Below, in pieces: positions 32,703 to 42,713 of a stretch of DNA of 64,000 nt. A program made the translations under genes and the position numbers. A model generated the notes under the pieces. The model was not told the DNA's origin, searched no databases, and saw only the letters and a list, made by a program, of their open reading frames with translations. The DNA comes from Rhodospirillales bacterium (lineage in GTDB: Bacteria; Pseudomonadota; Alphaproteobacteria; Rhodospirillales; JASLQF01): assembly GCA_030744625.1 (NCBI GenBank), contig JASLQF010000027.1:94211-158210 (forward strand). The letters are read 5' to 3'. The number at the start of each line of letters is the position of its first letter. Position 1 is the stretch's first letter.

Positions 32703-33275
32703 ATGACCCCCCAGACAGCGGTTGCACAACAGCCTGACGAGACCAACGGCGTCGACGTGAACCTTCTACTCGACACCATCCGCGACATCGAAGACGACGC
32801 CGACAACGCCAAACTGCAATTCCGGGCCACGAACAAGTGGATCGACGGCGGCCTCAACCGATCGACCATCAAGGAGTTCGACATCGCCGGCCAGAAAGAC
32901 GAGACGCGCACGCAGGCATTCGTTCTCGACGCCGACGAGCCCCTTCCTTTGGCCGGCGTCGACAGTGCGCCCAATCCCGTCGAGTTCATTCTTCATGCGC
33001 TGGTCGGGTGCCTGACCACGACCGTCGTCTATCACGCCGCCATCCACGGCATCGAGATCGAGGCCATTGATTCCGAAGTGGAAGGCGATCTTGATGCCCG
33101 CGGGGTCCTCGGGTTGTCGGAGGACGTGAGAAAGGGCTTCCACCACGTCCGCGTGAAGATGCGCGTCAAGAGCGACGCCAGCGCCGAACGGCTCAAGGAA
33201 CTGGCTCAGTACTCGGCGGTCTACGACACCATATCGAAGTCGCTGCCCGTCGACTTGGTCGTGGAGACATACTGA
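32703..33275 (+). CDS. OsmC-family protein
   Basis: OsmC/Ohr proteins reduce organic peroxides with a Cys pair. The 190-residue protein has the OsmC core with the first Cys in HALVGCLTTTVVYHA (Cys103). The second redox Cys expected in the C-terminal half is missing (the region reads QYSAVYDTISKSLPVDLVVE), so it belongs to the one-cysteine or non-peroxidase subgroup. The ATG at 32703 has AGGAGAAT upstream. It follows the DUF1127 gene by 10 bases and is followed by a strong terminator, so DUF1127-OsmC is a two-gene unit opposite the HxlR regulator. Substrate is unknown. Confidence 0.88.
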   Translation: MTPQTAVAQQPDETNGVDVNLLLDTIRDIEDDADNAKLQFRATNKWIDGGLNRSTIKEFDIAGQKDETRTQAFVLDADEPLPLAGVDSAPNPVEFILHALVGCLTTTVVYHAAIHGIEIEAIDSEVEGDLDARGVLGLSEDVRKGFHHVRVKMRVKSDASAERLKELAQYSAVYDTISKSLPVDLVVETY

Positions 33276-33292
33276 CCACCACGACCGCGAAT

Positions 33293-33330
33293 AACGGCCC
33301 CGAATCCAAGGGTTTGGGGCCGTTTATTTA
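33293..33330 (+). terminator. Rho-independent terminator after the OsmC gene
   Basis: AACGGCCCC (33293-33301) and GGGGCCGTT (33316-33324) form a perfect 9-bp stem with a 14-base loop, followed by TATTTA. It lies 17 bases after the OsmC stop codon. Confidence 0.85.
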
Positions 33331-33348
33331 CGTCACTCCGCAATCAAA

Positions 33349-33478
33349 GTGGGAATTAAAGTGTGGGAATTAAAGTGACATGATACTTATTTACTTGTCT
33401 CACGGTGTGGATTAGGCAGGGATTTGTGCGGCGAGCAGAGATAATTAAGTATCATGTCACCTTAATCTGCACCTTAAT
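33349..33478. repeat. Palindromic repeat element with nested direct repeats
   Basis: GTGACATGATACTTA (33375-33389) is the exact reverse complement of 33446-33460. Outside each arm a motif is repeated twice: GTGGGAATTAAA at 33349-33360 and 33363-33374 on the left, CACCTTAAT at 33458-33466 and 33470-33478 on the right. The outer motifs also pair imperfectly, so the whole could fold into one long hairpin with a 56-base loop. The type recalls palindromic repeats spread by Y1/HUH (REP-associated) transposases; none is encoded here. The right end contains the stop codon of the macrodomain gene. Confidence 0.72.
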
Positions 33479-33995
33479 CACCTCCGAGGGCGGCCAGCGC
33501 CTTCTCGTGGGCCTGCACGGAGGCTTCGCCGAAGCAGCAGAAAATCACCGACTCTATTGGCTGGTCGCCGTGCAGGAACGCATGCACGGTCCCAACCGCG
33601 ATCCCGGCGGCGCGCTCCGGCGGAAAGCGGTAGACGCCGGTCGAGATGGCGGGAAAGGCGATGGATTTGAGCCCGTTCCCGGCGGCCAGCCCGAGGGATT
33701 CGCGGTAGCACGCGGCGAGCAGGTCCTCCTCGCCGGAGCCGCCGCCCTGCCATATGGGCCCGACCGTGTGGATGACGTGGCGGGCAGCCAGCGCGTAGCC
33801 CCTGGTGATGCGCGCTTCGCCGGTCGGGCAGCCGCCCAGCGTCTTGCATTCGGCCTGGAGTTCCGAGCCGGCGGCGCGGTGGATGGCGCCGTCGACGCCG
33901 CCGCCGCCGAGCAGGCTCTCGTTGGCGGCGTTGACGATGGCGTCGACGTCGAGCCGGGTAATGTCGCCTTCGACGATGGTCATCCTGTCAGCCAT
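33474..33995 (-). CDS. Macrodomain protein (O-acetyl-ADP-ribose deacetylase, YmdB type)
   Basis: The 173-residue protein is a single macrodomain: [30 protein letters not shown] (key parts: [24 protein letters not shown] near residues 10-45), then HVIHTVGP and [12 protein letters not shown]. These are the ADP-ribose-binding motifs of the YmdB/MacroD class. The ATG at 33995 has GGAG six bases upstream and was preferred to one 33 bases further up. Its stop codon lies inside the palindromic repeat at 33349-33478, so the last residues (ALAALGGD) may have been altered by that insertion. No ADP-ribosylating partner is adjacent. Confidence 0.92.
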   Translation of the reverse strand: MADRMTIVEGDITRLDVDAIVNAANESLLGGGGVDGAIHRAAGSELQAECKTLGGCPTGEARITRGYALAARHVIHTVGPIWQGGGSGEEDLLAACYRESLGLAAGNGLKSIAFPAISTGVYRFPPERAAGIAVGTVHAFLHGDQPIESVIFCCFGEASVQAHEKALAALGGD

Positions 33996-34119
33996 GGATT
34001 TCTCCGCCACCTTCCGCGCCCCGATCATAGCCCGGCCGTGGGCGACGCAAAAGAGAGCGGACTTCGCGGTCTCCCTGTGCTAACCGTCAGGCGCCGAAGG
34101 TGATCGGAGGGACGCCACC

Positions 34120-35132
34120 TTGATCGCGCAAACGCCGCCTACCACCGTCATGGTCTACGTCGGCCTCGACCGCGTCGGGGACGGACTCTTGAAGCTGCCC
34201 TTCGCGCGCGGCTTGCGCGAGGCCTTCGCCGACGCCCGCATCACCTGGGTGGCGGGCAAGGAGACCAGCGTCTACGCCGGGGTCATGGCGCCCCTGGTGG
34301 CCGGGCTGCTCGACGAGGTCATCGAGCACGCCGGCATCGGGCTTCATCCGAGCGAGCTTCTCGGGCGCCCTCTCGGCGGACGGCGCTTCGATCTGGTCAT
34401 CGACACCCAGCGCATATTTTGGGCCAGCCTCAGCCTGTGGCGCGTACCGCACAAGACCTTCATCTCGCCGGCGGCGCGCTTCCTGTTGTCGTCGAGGAAA
34501 CCGCCGCCGGGCTACCGCTTTCCCAAGAGCATGCAGCGCCAGATGCTGGACCTCCTGGAGATCGCCGCCGGGCGCCCATTCGCGAGCCCGGCGCGCCTCG
34601 ATCTAGACCTCGACGCCGGCCTCCATGCCGACGCCGCCCGGCTTCTGCCCGATGGCCCCGTATACGTCGGCTTGGCGCCGGGCTCGGGCGGGCCGCCCAA
34701 GTGCTGGCCCCTGGAGAACTTCATCGCCCTGGCCGGCGCCCAGGTGGCGCGCGGCCGCGCCCCGGTCTTCCTCCTCGGCCCCCAGGAGGTCGAGTGGACG
34801 GCCGGGCTCCGGGAAGCCGTGCCGCGGGCGCTCTTCCCCCTGCAGGCCGACGGCGTCGAGGCGGCGCACGGCTTCTCGCCGTTGTTCACCATGGCCCTGG
34901 CCAAACGGCTGGCCCTGGCGGTATCCAACGATTCCGGCGTCAACCACATGCTGGCCATCGCCGGCGCGCCGCTGGTTTCGCTGTACGGGGTGACGACGCC
35001 CAGAAAGTTTCCGCCCATGGGCGAGGACATCTCCTTCCTCCACGCCGGCGACTTCGGCGGCCGCGAGATGAAATATATTCCCGTGGACGCGGTCATCGAC
35101 GCCGCCGACGCGGTGCTCGGTCGAGGCGGCGC

Positions 35133-35136
<4 letters not shown>
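34120..35136 (+). CDS. Glycosyltransferase family 9 (heptosyltransferase-like) protein
   Basis: The 338-residue protein has the two-domain pattern of LPS heptosyltransferases: an N-terminal VGLDRVGDGLLKLPFARGLR (about 14-33) and C-terminal GLAPGSGGPPKCWPLENF and VSNDSGVNHMLAIAGAPLVSLYG (about 270-295). The start is TTG at 34120, supported by GGAGG nine bases upstream; an ATG at 34150 is the alternative. It is convergent with ampG and shares the tetranucleotide CTAG with it, each strand reading TAG as its stop. The sugar and acceptor are unknown, but transfer to LPS core or another surface glycan is likely. Confidence 0.85.
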
Positions 35137-36427
<1,291 letters not shown>

Positions 36428-36431
<4 letters not shown>

Positions 36432-37561
36432 GGGCCGGCCTCGGCGCCGAGCAGGGCGCCGATGCGCGCCACCACGGCCGCCGCGTCAAGCTCGGCGACA
36501 CACCGGTACATGCCGTCCTCGAGGGGATGGACGCAGGACCCGAGACACCCTTCGCAGGGCATGGTCCGGTAGAGGACGTGCAGATTGGCCGGCGCGATCT
36601 CGGGCGCGTAGGGCACGATCTCGCCGACGAAGGCGGCGCTGGCCAGGGCCAGCGTCGGCGCGCCCACCGACGCCGCCAGGTGCATGAGCGCGGTATCGAC
36701 GGTGATCACCAGCCGCGCCGCCTTCAGCGTCGGCACCAGCTCCTCGAAGGTGGCGGCATCGAACACCACGGCGGGCGGCGCCAGCAGCCCTTTGAATTCC
36801 GGATTGCGCTCCAGATCGGCGGCGGCGCCGGTGATCCTGACCTGGTGGCCTTCGGGCAGCGCCTCGATGACGCGGCGATAAAGTTCGACCGGGCTCTGCT
36901 TGGCGCGCACCGCCGAAAAGGGCTGGATGAGCACCGTCGGCGCCGCCAGCCGCGCCGCCGGCGCCAAACGCCCGGCGGCAAGGCGCAACGGCGCCGGCGG
37001 CACACTCTCGCCGGTAAGCCAGTCGGCGAAGTCCCACCAGCGCAAGACCTTGTCGCGCACGGCTGGGCCGCTGTCGAAAAGCCGGTCGTAGAGGGCCGCG
37101 TTGCGCCTCAGGCGCGCCGCGTACTTGGGCCAGGGACGGGGAACCATGGCCACCGCCTCGGCCGCCCGGCAGGCCCGGATCAGGGCCTCGTCGAGGTCGG
37201 GATGGCGCAGGTAATCGGTGCTTGCCACGAGGCGGTAATTGGCCTCGAAAAGCCTATCCATAACCTCAAGACGATAGCGTATGTCCTTGCGCAGGCGGGA
37301 AAAGTCGACCGTCTCGACGCGCGCTTGCGGAGGCAGCACGAAGGCCATTCCGGCGGCGTCGGCGCGCAACAGCATGGTGACCGGCTCGCCGTCCGCGGCA
37401 AGCCCCATGAAACGACGCACAACATGGGCTAACAGCACCGTATCGCCGAGGCCGCCGGCCGACACCAGGAGGACGCCATTGGGCACGCCGGAGCGCCCCC
37501 GCCACTGGCGTTTGAGGCTGGCCATGGCGTCGGCCAGGCGGCTCAGCCTAGGCCCGGCCAT
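36428..37561 (-). CDS. Glycosyltransferase family 9 protein
   Basis: The 377-residue protein shows the family 9 pattern: VLLVSAGGLGDTVLLAHVVR (about 30-49) as the acceptor-side motif, LIQPFSAVRAKQSPVELYRR near 215-235, and VITVDTALMHLAASVGAPTLAL at about 290-311 as the nucleotide-sugar side. A four-cysteine segment near the end (MPCEGCLGSCVHPLEDGMYRC) is common in GT9 proteins and may hold a metal or disulfides. It overlaps the ampG start (GTGA). It is the downstream neighbour of two methyltransferase genes on the same strand. Specificity is unknown. Confidence 0.87.
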
Positions 37562-37660
37562 GGCTCGTGCCTCCCATTTCCTGGTGCGCGCCGGCGCCGG
37601 GCAAGTGGTGCGTGTCTCGTGTCCCGAACTTCCTCGATCTTGGTGGACCCGGCACGTCGG

Positions 37661-38350
37661 CTACTTTTTCCTGAGGACGGCGACCATCTGAGCCGACCAA
37701 ACCTGCGGCGGATTAATGAGGAACCACGACAATACGCCGTGCAGGAATTGCTCCCTTGCCTGTTTCCAGCGATTGCTGTGGACCTGAGGCAGGCAAGCCG
37801 CGAGACGGAATCCGGTGACTTCCGCCAGTTGCGCGATCGATCCGGGAGTAAACGCGGTTTTATGGGTCAGGTCGTTGAACTGGCAAGCCGGGCCCCAGGG
37901 AGAAGACAGGTTCGGGACCCGCGCCACGATGGCTCCGTCGGGCTCCAGAATTTCACCGATCCGGTGTAACAGTTCGCTGCCTTTTTCCGCCGGGAAATGT
38001 TCGAGAACGTCGAACAGGACAACTCTGTCGAACTGCCGGCGCCCCTTGCTTTGCGACAGGAAGTCCCAGAAGTCGCCAATTTGAAACCGGTTGGCGACGG
38101 TAACCGGCATACACTTGCGCAACTCGGCATCCTGGTCGACGCCGAGGAAATCCCTGGCGCCCTTACGTTCAAGATATTGAAGGAATAGGCCATTGCCGCA
38201 GCCAAGCTCGAGAACGGACATATTCGAGCTGAAGCCGCTGGCCCGCGCGAACTCGTGATCGAATTGTCTCACATGCTTCTTCTGAAGGTGGACCAATCCG
38301 TAGTCGCGACGATACCCGTCATAAAAATCAATCGTCATATCGACCGACAT
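37661..38350 (-). CDS. Class I SAM-dependent methyltransferase (paralogue 1)
   Basis: The 229-residue protein has a methyltransferase core with motif I VLELGCGNGLFLQYL (about 46-60), the acidic loop LGVDQDAEL and motif VVLFDVLEHFPAEKG near 109-123. The C-terminal half contains VPNLSSPWGPACQFNDLTHK, a histidine-rich loop shared with the next gene upstream. It resembles methyltransferases placed in polysaccharide clusters. It is clearly paralogous to the product of 38449-39153 with the same motif order, so the pair arose by tandem duplication. Base composition is slightly lower in GC than the neighbours. Substrate unknown; a surface sugar is a reasonable guess. Confidence 0.85.
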   Translation of the reverse strand: MSVDMTIDFYDGYRRDYGLVHLQKKHVRQFDHEFARASGFSSNMSVLELGCGNGLFLQYLERKGARDFLGVDQDAELRKCMPVTVANRFQIGDFWDFLSQSKGRRQFDRVVLFDVLEHFPAEKGSELLHRIGEILEPDGAIVARVPNLSSPWGPACQFNDLTHKTAFTPGSIAQLAEVTGFRLAACLPQVHSNRWKQAREQFLHGVLSWFLINPPQVWSAQMVAVLRKK

Positions 38351-38448
38351 CCGCGGATGAGTTCGACAACGAGCGCCATCCTACCTTGGGGACCGGGGCA
38401 AGGGCAGCCCATTCGCCCAATCGGTCCCTCTCCCTCGCGTGGCGAAGA

Positions 38449-39153
38449 TCATCGACCGTCCCGACGCTCCAGGATGGCGAAGAAATTCGCCGACCAAATC
38501 TCCGGTGGCGTCATCAGGATGCGCGAAAGGAGGGCGTGAAAAAGGCGGTCGAGAAATCGGCGGCTGGGACTTCTTTGGCGGTGGGGATAGCATGCCATAC
38601 AGGCATACCCACTGGCTTCGGCCAACTGGCGCATGCTGGTCGGATTGTAGGCCGCCCGGTGGGTGAGGTCGCCGAACTGGTATTGGGCACCCCAGGGCGA
38701 GCCCATGTTGGGAACCCGCACCAGGATCCTTCCGCCCGGCCGCAGAATGCGCCCCAGTCCACCAAGCAACCGTGCCCCATCCTCGGCCGTGAAGTGCTCG
38801 AGGACGTCGAGCATGACGATGCGATCGAAGCGGCGCTGGCCGGAATTGCTGTCCAGGAACTCCCACACGTCGGCGACGCGGAAATGCTCGGCGAGCTCGG
38901 CCGGAACATGACCAGCCAGCGCCGAATCGTGGTCGATGCCGAGGAACTCCGTGACACCCTTTTCACGCAGATAGGCGAGGAAATGACCGTTTCCGCAGCC
39001 GATCTCCAGGAAAGACATATCCTTGGCGCAGCCGGCCGGTTGCCACAACTCCTCTTCGAAACGCCCGCTCTCCTTGGCGCTTGGGTTGGGGGCCGCGTAT
39101 TCCTTGAACCGGGCATAGGTTTCGTAGAAGTCGATATTGGAGGAATCGCTCAT
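38449..39153 (-). CDS. Class I SAM-dependent methyltransferase (paralogue 2)
   Basis: The 234-residue protein has motif I FLEIGCGNGHFLAYLREKG (about 48-66), LGIDHDSALAGHVP, and IVMLDVLEHFTAEDGARLL near 112-130, then VPNMGSPWGAQYQFGDLTHR. Almost every motif has a counterpart in the adjacent paralogue, and both open with a short xDFYxxYxR segment, but overall divergence is large, so the duplication is old or the two have different substrates. The gene starts 3 bases after the upstream glycosyltransferase stop and lies 98 bases from its paralogue. It probably modifies the glycan made by the adjacent GT9 enzymes. Confidence 0.86.
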   Translation of the reverse strand: MSDSSNIDFYETYARFKEYAAPNPSAKESGRFEEELWQPAGCAKDMSFLEIGCGNGHFLAYLREKGVTEFLGIDHDSALAGHVPAELAEHFRVADVWEFLDSNSGQRRFDRIVMLDVLEHFTAEDGARLLGGLGRILRPGGRILVRVPNMGSPWGAQYQFGDLTHRAAYNPTSMRQLAEASGYACMACYPHRQRSPSRRFLDRLFHALLSRILMTPPEIWSANFFAILERRDGR

Positions 39154-39156
39154 CTC

Positions 39157-40422
39157 TCAGCTTTCCGTTTGCGCCATGGCATTGTCCGCGCCCTGGTCCA
39201 ATAACGCCTTTACCTCGGCCCACACCTGGTCCACGCCGACGGCGTCGATGCAGGGGAAGACGTCTTCCTTTCGGGCCCGTTTGTGGCAACGCCAGAAACA
39301 GTGATAGCACTCCATCTCGTGAAAGACGAAACGGGCATGGTCCGGGGCCACTCCTTCCGGATAGGGAACGAAGCAGCCGAAGTGGCCGCCCCCGACGACG
39401 ACCACCGTCGGCGTGCCGAGCGCGATGCTGACGTGCGCCGGGCCGGTATCGTTGCTGATCACCGCCGCCGCGTGCTTCATGAGATCGAGGAGCCCGGGCA
39501 ACGCCGTCCGTCCGATCAGGTCCATGACGCCGGCGCGTCCCGAGAGATCGGCGACGGCGTCGTCTTCCGGCTTCTCCTCGGCGCTGCCCACCAGCACCAC
39601 GCGGTAGCCCGCCGCCAGAAGCCGGTCGGCCATCTCCCGGTAGCCCGAAAAGGGCCAGCGCCGGCCCGGCTCATTGCTGCCCGGGTTGAGGACGACATAG
39701 GGCGCGCCGCCCTCGATGGGCGGCTTTTGGTCGCGCCACGCAATACGCGGCGGCGCCGGCGCCACGTCGCGGCCGGCCAGTGCCGAGACGAAACGGTAAT
39801 GACGGACCACTTCATGGACCGGATAGACGCCGGTATCAACGATTTCGTCCACTTGGCTCAGGTAGTACTTGAACTCGGGGCGGACGGGCTCGTTGACATA
39901 GGGCAGCGACACCACCCGACGGGGCGCCGCCGACATCCACACCAGGCTGTCGGCCATGAGCGCCCGGCGCAGATAGGAGTCGCAGACGGCGATGGCGGGT
40001 GCCAGCCGGCGCACCCATAGAGAGACGCGGAATCGATACAGCGGCTGGCGCGCATAGGCGTGCTCGTCGATGATCTCGACGCGGTAGCCGGCGAAGACCT
40101 CCTCGGCGATGCCGCCCCAGCTGGCGCACCCGAGCACCGTGACGTCCGCTTTCTCGACCCCGAACGCCTCGGCGTAATGGTCGAGCCCGGCGCGGAACAA
40201 CACCATGTCGCCGATGCCGTCCATGCGCACCACGAGAAGGCCGCGTCGGCGCTTGAAGATCGGCCAGTGGCGGGCCATCAGATCGAGCGGCCGAAACATC
40301 CACCAGCGCCGCCGCATGCCGGCCGGCAAGGCGCGCCAGAATGCGGATGTGACGAAGCGGTGGCCCGGTATCGCCCGCGGCTGGGTGTGAACGCCGGTGT
40401 CTGTCATGCCGGTGTCTGTCAT
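39157..40422 (-). CDS. Glycosyltransferase family 9 protein
   Basis: The 421-residue protein carries LLVVRMDGIGDMVLFRAGLD (about 62-81), VVLNPGSNEPGRRWPFSGYR around 245-264, and VISNDTGPAHVSIALGTPTVVV near 320-341, the family 9 hallmarks. Near the C-terminus CYHCFWRCHKRARKEDVFPC is a cysteine cluster like that of the other GT9 in this region. The N-terminus is a five-residue tandem (MTDTGMTDTG) from a duplicated 15-base unit, so the start may be at 40422 or 40407. It heads the series GT9-methyltransferase-methyltransferase-GT9-ampG on the minus strand, with element A directly upstream. Specificity unknown. Confidence 0.87.
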   Translation of the reverse strand: MTDTGMTDTGVHTQPRAIPGHRFVTSAFWRALPAGMRRRWWMFRPLDLMARHWPIFKRRRGLLVVRMDGIGDMVLFRAGLDHYAEAFGVEKADVTVLGCASWGGIAEEVFAGYRVEIIDEHAYARQPLYRFRVSLWVRRLAPAIAVCDSYLRRALMADSLVWMSAAPRRVVSLPYVNEPVRPEFKYYLSQVDEIVDTGVYPVHEVVRHYRFVSALAGRDVAPAPPRIAWRDQKPPIEGGAPYVVLNPGSNEPGRRWPFSGYREMADRLLAAGYRVVLVGSAEEKPEDDAVADLSGRAGVMDLIGRTALPGLLDLMKHAAAVISNDTGPAHVSIALGTPTVVVVGGGHFGCFVPYPEGVAPDHARFVFHEMECYHCFWRCHKRARKEDVFPCIDAVGVDQVWAEVKALLDQGADNAMAQTES

Positions 40423-40541
40423 GACGGAGTCAACGAGGGGTGGGCCCGCCGCATGGGCCGCAAGGGTACCGCCAAGGGGGCGACAAGAAAAGGCGATTCC
40501 GGCGTCGATCGCGGCTCCAAGCGGCGTCTGGCCACGGTGTC

Positions 40542-40710
40542 TAGTGGATAAAATCTAACATACGGTACCCATACGACCCCATATCCCGGTTTCTCGGCAG
40601 GAGAGGGCCCGCCGGCGATGCCGAAGCATCGTCAAGGGTTCTCGACGCCCCGAGAAACCGGGATATGGGAAGCCGTCGTATGGGTACCGTATGTTAGATT
40701 CTGTCCACTA
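40542..40710. mobile_element. MITE-like element A with long terminal inverted repeats
   Basis: The element begins TAGTGGATAAAATC and ends GATTCTGTCCACTA. The outer 37 bases of each end, including the CTAG edges, pair with two mismatches (35 of 37), and a second inner repeat (ATATCCCGGTTTCTCGG and its complement) adds to the palindrome. The core near 40595-40655 resembles the core of element B at 55583-55873. Both ends read CTAG, consistent with TA duplication at a CTAG-like site, the preference known for IS630. No transposase is present. The right end provides the TAG stop of the adenosine-kinase-like gene. Confidence 0.85.
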
Positions 40711-41700
40711 GGAGAGTCTCCGCGCGACCTCGTCCCGCAGGGAGGTTTCGGGGCGGGCCCCCATGTGCGCGATCACTTCGGCCGCCCCGACGCCGCCGAT
40801 GCGCGCGCACGCCGCCAGATCGCGACCGCCGCCGAGGCCATGGAGAAATCCGGCGGCATAGGCGTCGCCGGCACCGGTGGTGTCGACGATGCGCTCCACG
40901 GGCTCGGCGTCGACGACGTGCACCTCGTCGCCGGAGACGATTACCGAGCCTTTCTCGCCGCGGGTGAGCGCGGCGACCTCGCAGTGCCCGCGCACCCATT
41001 GCAGGGCGGCGTCGAAGGTCTCGACCTGATAGAGCGACAGGACTTCCTCTTCGTTGGCGAACAGAACGTCGACGTGATCTTCGACCAGGTTGAGAAAGTC
41101 GGCGCGGTGGCGGTCGACACAAAACGGATCAGACAGGCTCAAGCTGACCCGGCGCCCCGCCTGGTGGGCGATCCGCGCCGCCTTGAGGAAGGCTTCCTTG
41201 GCCAACGGCCGGTCCCACAGGTAGCCCTCCAGGTAACACACCTCGGCGGCGGCGACGAGGTCGGCATCGATATCGTCGGGCCCGAGTTCCACGCACGCCC
41301 CGAGATAGGTCTGCATGGTGCGTTGCGCGTCCGGCGTGACCAGGATCAGGCAACGCGCCGTCGGCGCGCTATCGTCGGCGAGCAGGGTTTCGAAAGTGAT
41401 GCCGAGGGCTCGGATGTCGTGGCGGAAAAAGGCACCCATTTCATCGTCTCGGACCTTGCCGATGAAGGCTCCCGAACCGCCGAGCGAAGCCAGACCGGCG
41501 ATGGTGTTGGCCGCCGACCCGCCCGAGCACTCGATGGCCGGGCCCATGGCGTCGTAGAGCCGGCCGACGGTGTCCTCGTCGATCAGCGTCATCGACCCCT
41601 TGGCGAGCCCGTGGGCATCGAGAAACGCATCGTCGGCATGGGTCAGCACGTCGACGATGGCATTGCCGACGCCGAGCACATCGAAACGCGCCTCGGCCAT
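40708..41700 (-). CDS. Adenosine kinase-like PfkB-family sugar kinase
   Basis: The 330-residue protein is a ribokinase-fold enzyme: VLGVGNAIVDVLTHADDAFL at the start, CSGGSAANTIAGLASLGGSG (about 59-78) as PfkB signature 1 and DTTGAGDAYAAGFLHGL (about 272-288) as signature 2 with the catalytic Asp. The overall match is to the alphaproteobacterial adenosine kinase group. GGAGGACTGTTC precedes the ATG at 41700. Upstream a 23-bp tandem duplication repeats the ribosome-binding site. The stop codon TAG lies in the CTAG terminus of element A. It is followed by the glycosyltransferase cluster, but nothing ties it to that pathway. Confidence 0.9.
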   Translation of the reverse strand: MAEARFDVLGVGNAIVDVLTHADDAFLDAHGLAKGSMTLIDEDTVGRLYDAMGPAIECSGGSAANTIAGLASLGGSGAFIGKVRDDEMGAFFRHDIRALGITFETLLADDSAPTARCLILVTPDAQRTMQTYLGACVELGPDDIDADLVAAAEVCYLEGYLWDRPLAKEAFLKAARIAHQAGRRVSLSLSDPFCVDRHRADFLNLVEDHVDVLFANEEEVLSLYQVETFDAALQWVRGHCEVAALTRGEKGSVIVSGDEVHVVDAEPVERIVDTTGAGDAYAAGFLHGLGGGRDLAACARIGGVGAAEVIAHMGARPETSLRDEVARRLS

Positions 41701-41707
41701 GAACAGT

Positions 41708-41753
41708 CCTCCCTTGCGGTGCCGCGCCGGCCTCCCTTGCGGTGCCGCGCCGG
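41708..41753. repeat. 23-bp tandem duplication in the leader of the kinase gene
   Basis: Two identical 23-base units lie head to tail (41708-41730 and 41731-41753). On the minus strand each unit ends in AGGGAGG, so the duplication copies the ribosome-binding site; the unit nearer the gene places it 8-12 bases before the ATG. Confidence 0.9.
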
Positions 41754-41972
41754 CGCGCAGTATAGCGGCGCGCCGGCCGCGAGCAAGATCGGGGCGTCGG
41801 TCCGATGTCCCCCGCACATGCCGCCGCCCGCTACGCCGTCCCCCGAGGACGCTGCCGACGCCACCCGGGAGAGCCGGCGCGGCATGGCGGAATCAACTTG
41901 CATGCGCGGCGGAGCGCCTTTAAACAGACCGGGCTATCATGTGTCGATCGACTATTAATCACTAGTATCAAT

Positions 41973-42638
41973 ATGTTATCCGCATATATTAAAGCCCTCG
42001 ACCAGTTCTCCGATGCGGCCATACGGCGCGTCCTGTGGATGGCCGTCGCCATCGCCGTGGCGGTCTTCGCGGTCCTGTGGGGAGCCATCGACTATCTGCT
42101 TGCCAACTCGGCGCTGTTCGAGACCGGCTGGCTGGAGTGGGTGACCGACGTCCTCGGTTACGTGGCGACACTGGCCCTCACCTGGTTTTTGTTTCCGGGC
42201 GTCGTCAGCGCCGCCGTCGGCGTCCTCCTGGAGGCCGTGGCGGCGGCGGTGGAGGCCCGGCACTACCCACACCTGGCGCCTGCCCGGGGACAGCCCCTCG
42301 GCCAGTCGGTGCTGGCGGCGATGCGCTTTCTCGCGGTCCTCATCGTCGTCAACGTCCTCATGCTCCCGCTGCTTTTGATTGCGCCGGTTTTCCTTTTTGT
42401 CTTCTACGCCGCGAACGGGTATCTTCTGGGTCGGGAATATTTCGAGCTGGTGGCGTTGCGCCGGGTCGGCCAGGAGGAGGCCCGGACGCTGAGAAAGGCG
42501 AATCGCGGCCGCCTATTCGCCTTTGGCGCGGTTACCGCGTTTCTCCTGACCGTGCCGGTGGTAAACCTGTTGACGCCGGTCGCCGCGTGTGCCGCCATGG
42601 TCCATCTGTTCGAGTCTTGGCGCGGCAACCCGGCGTGA
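41973..42638 (+). CDS. EI24/CysZ-like integral membrane protein
   Basis: The 221-residue protein has about four to five hydrophobic segments (roughly 20-45, 60-80, 105-140, 180-210) and the pattern of the EI24 domain family: FLFVFYAANGYLLGREYFEL and LRKANRGRLFAFGAVTAFLL. CysZ, a sulfate transporter, belongs to the same superfamily, but the alphaproteobacterial EI24 proteins are of unknown function. The ATG at 41973 was chosen because the hydrophobic N-terminus starts there; an AT-rich stretch (41940-41995) precedes it and may contain its promoter. The bactofilin gene follows after 75 bases on the same strand. Confidence 0.8.
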   Translation: MLSAYIKALDQFSDAAIRRVLWMAVAIAVAVFAVLWGAIDYLLANSALFETGWLEWVTDVLGYVATLALTWFLFPGVVSAAVGVLLEAVAAAVEARHYPHLAPARGQPLGQSVLAAMRFLAVLIVVNVLMLPLLLIAPVFLFVFYAANGYLLGREYFELVALRRVGQEEARTLRKANRGRLFAFGAVTAFLLTVPVVNLLTPVAACAAMVHLFESWRGNPA

Positions 42639-42713
42639 GCGGACCCGCCATCCGCCCCTGGGCGCGACGTTCGAGGCCACGCAATCCGGCGGCACGAGGA
42701 GACCAAAGGCATC

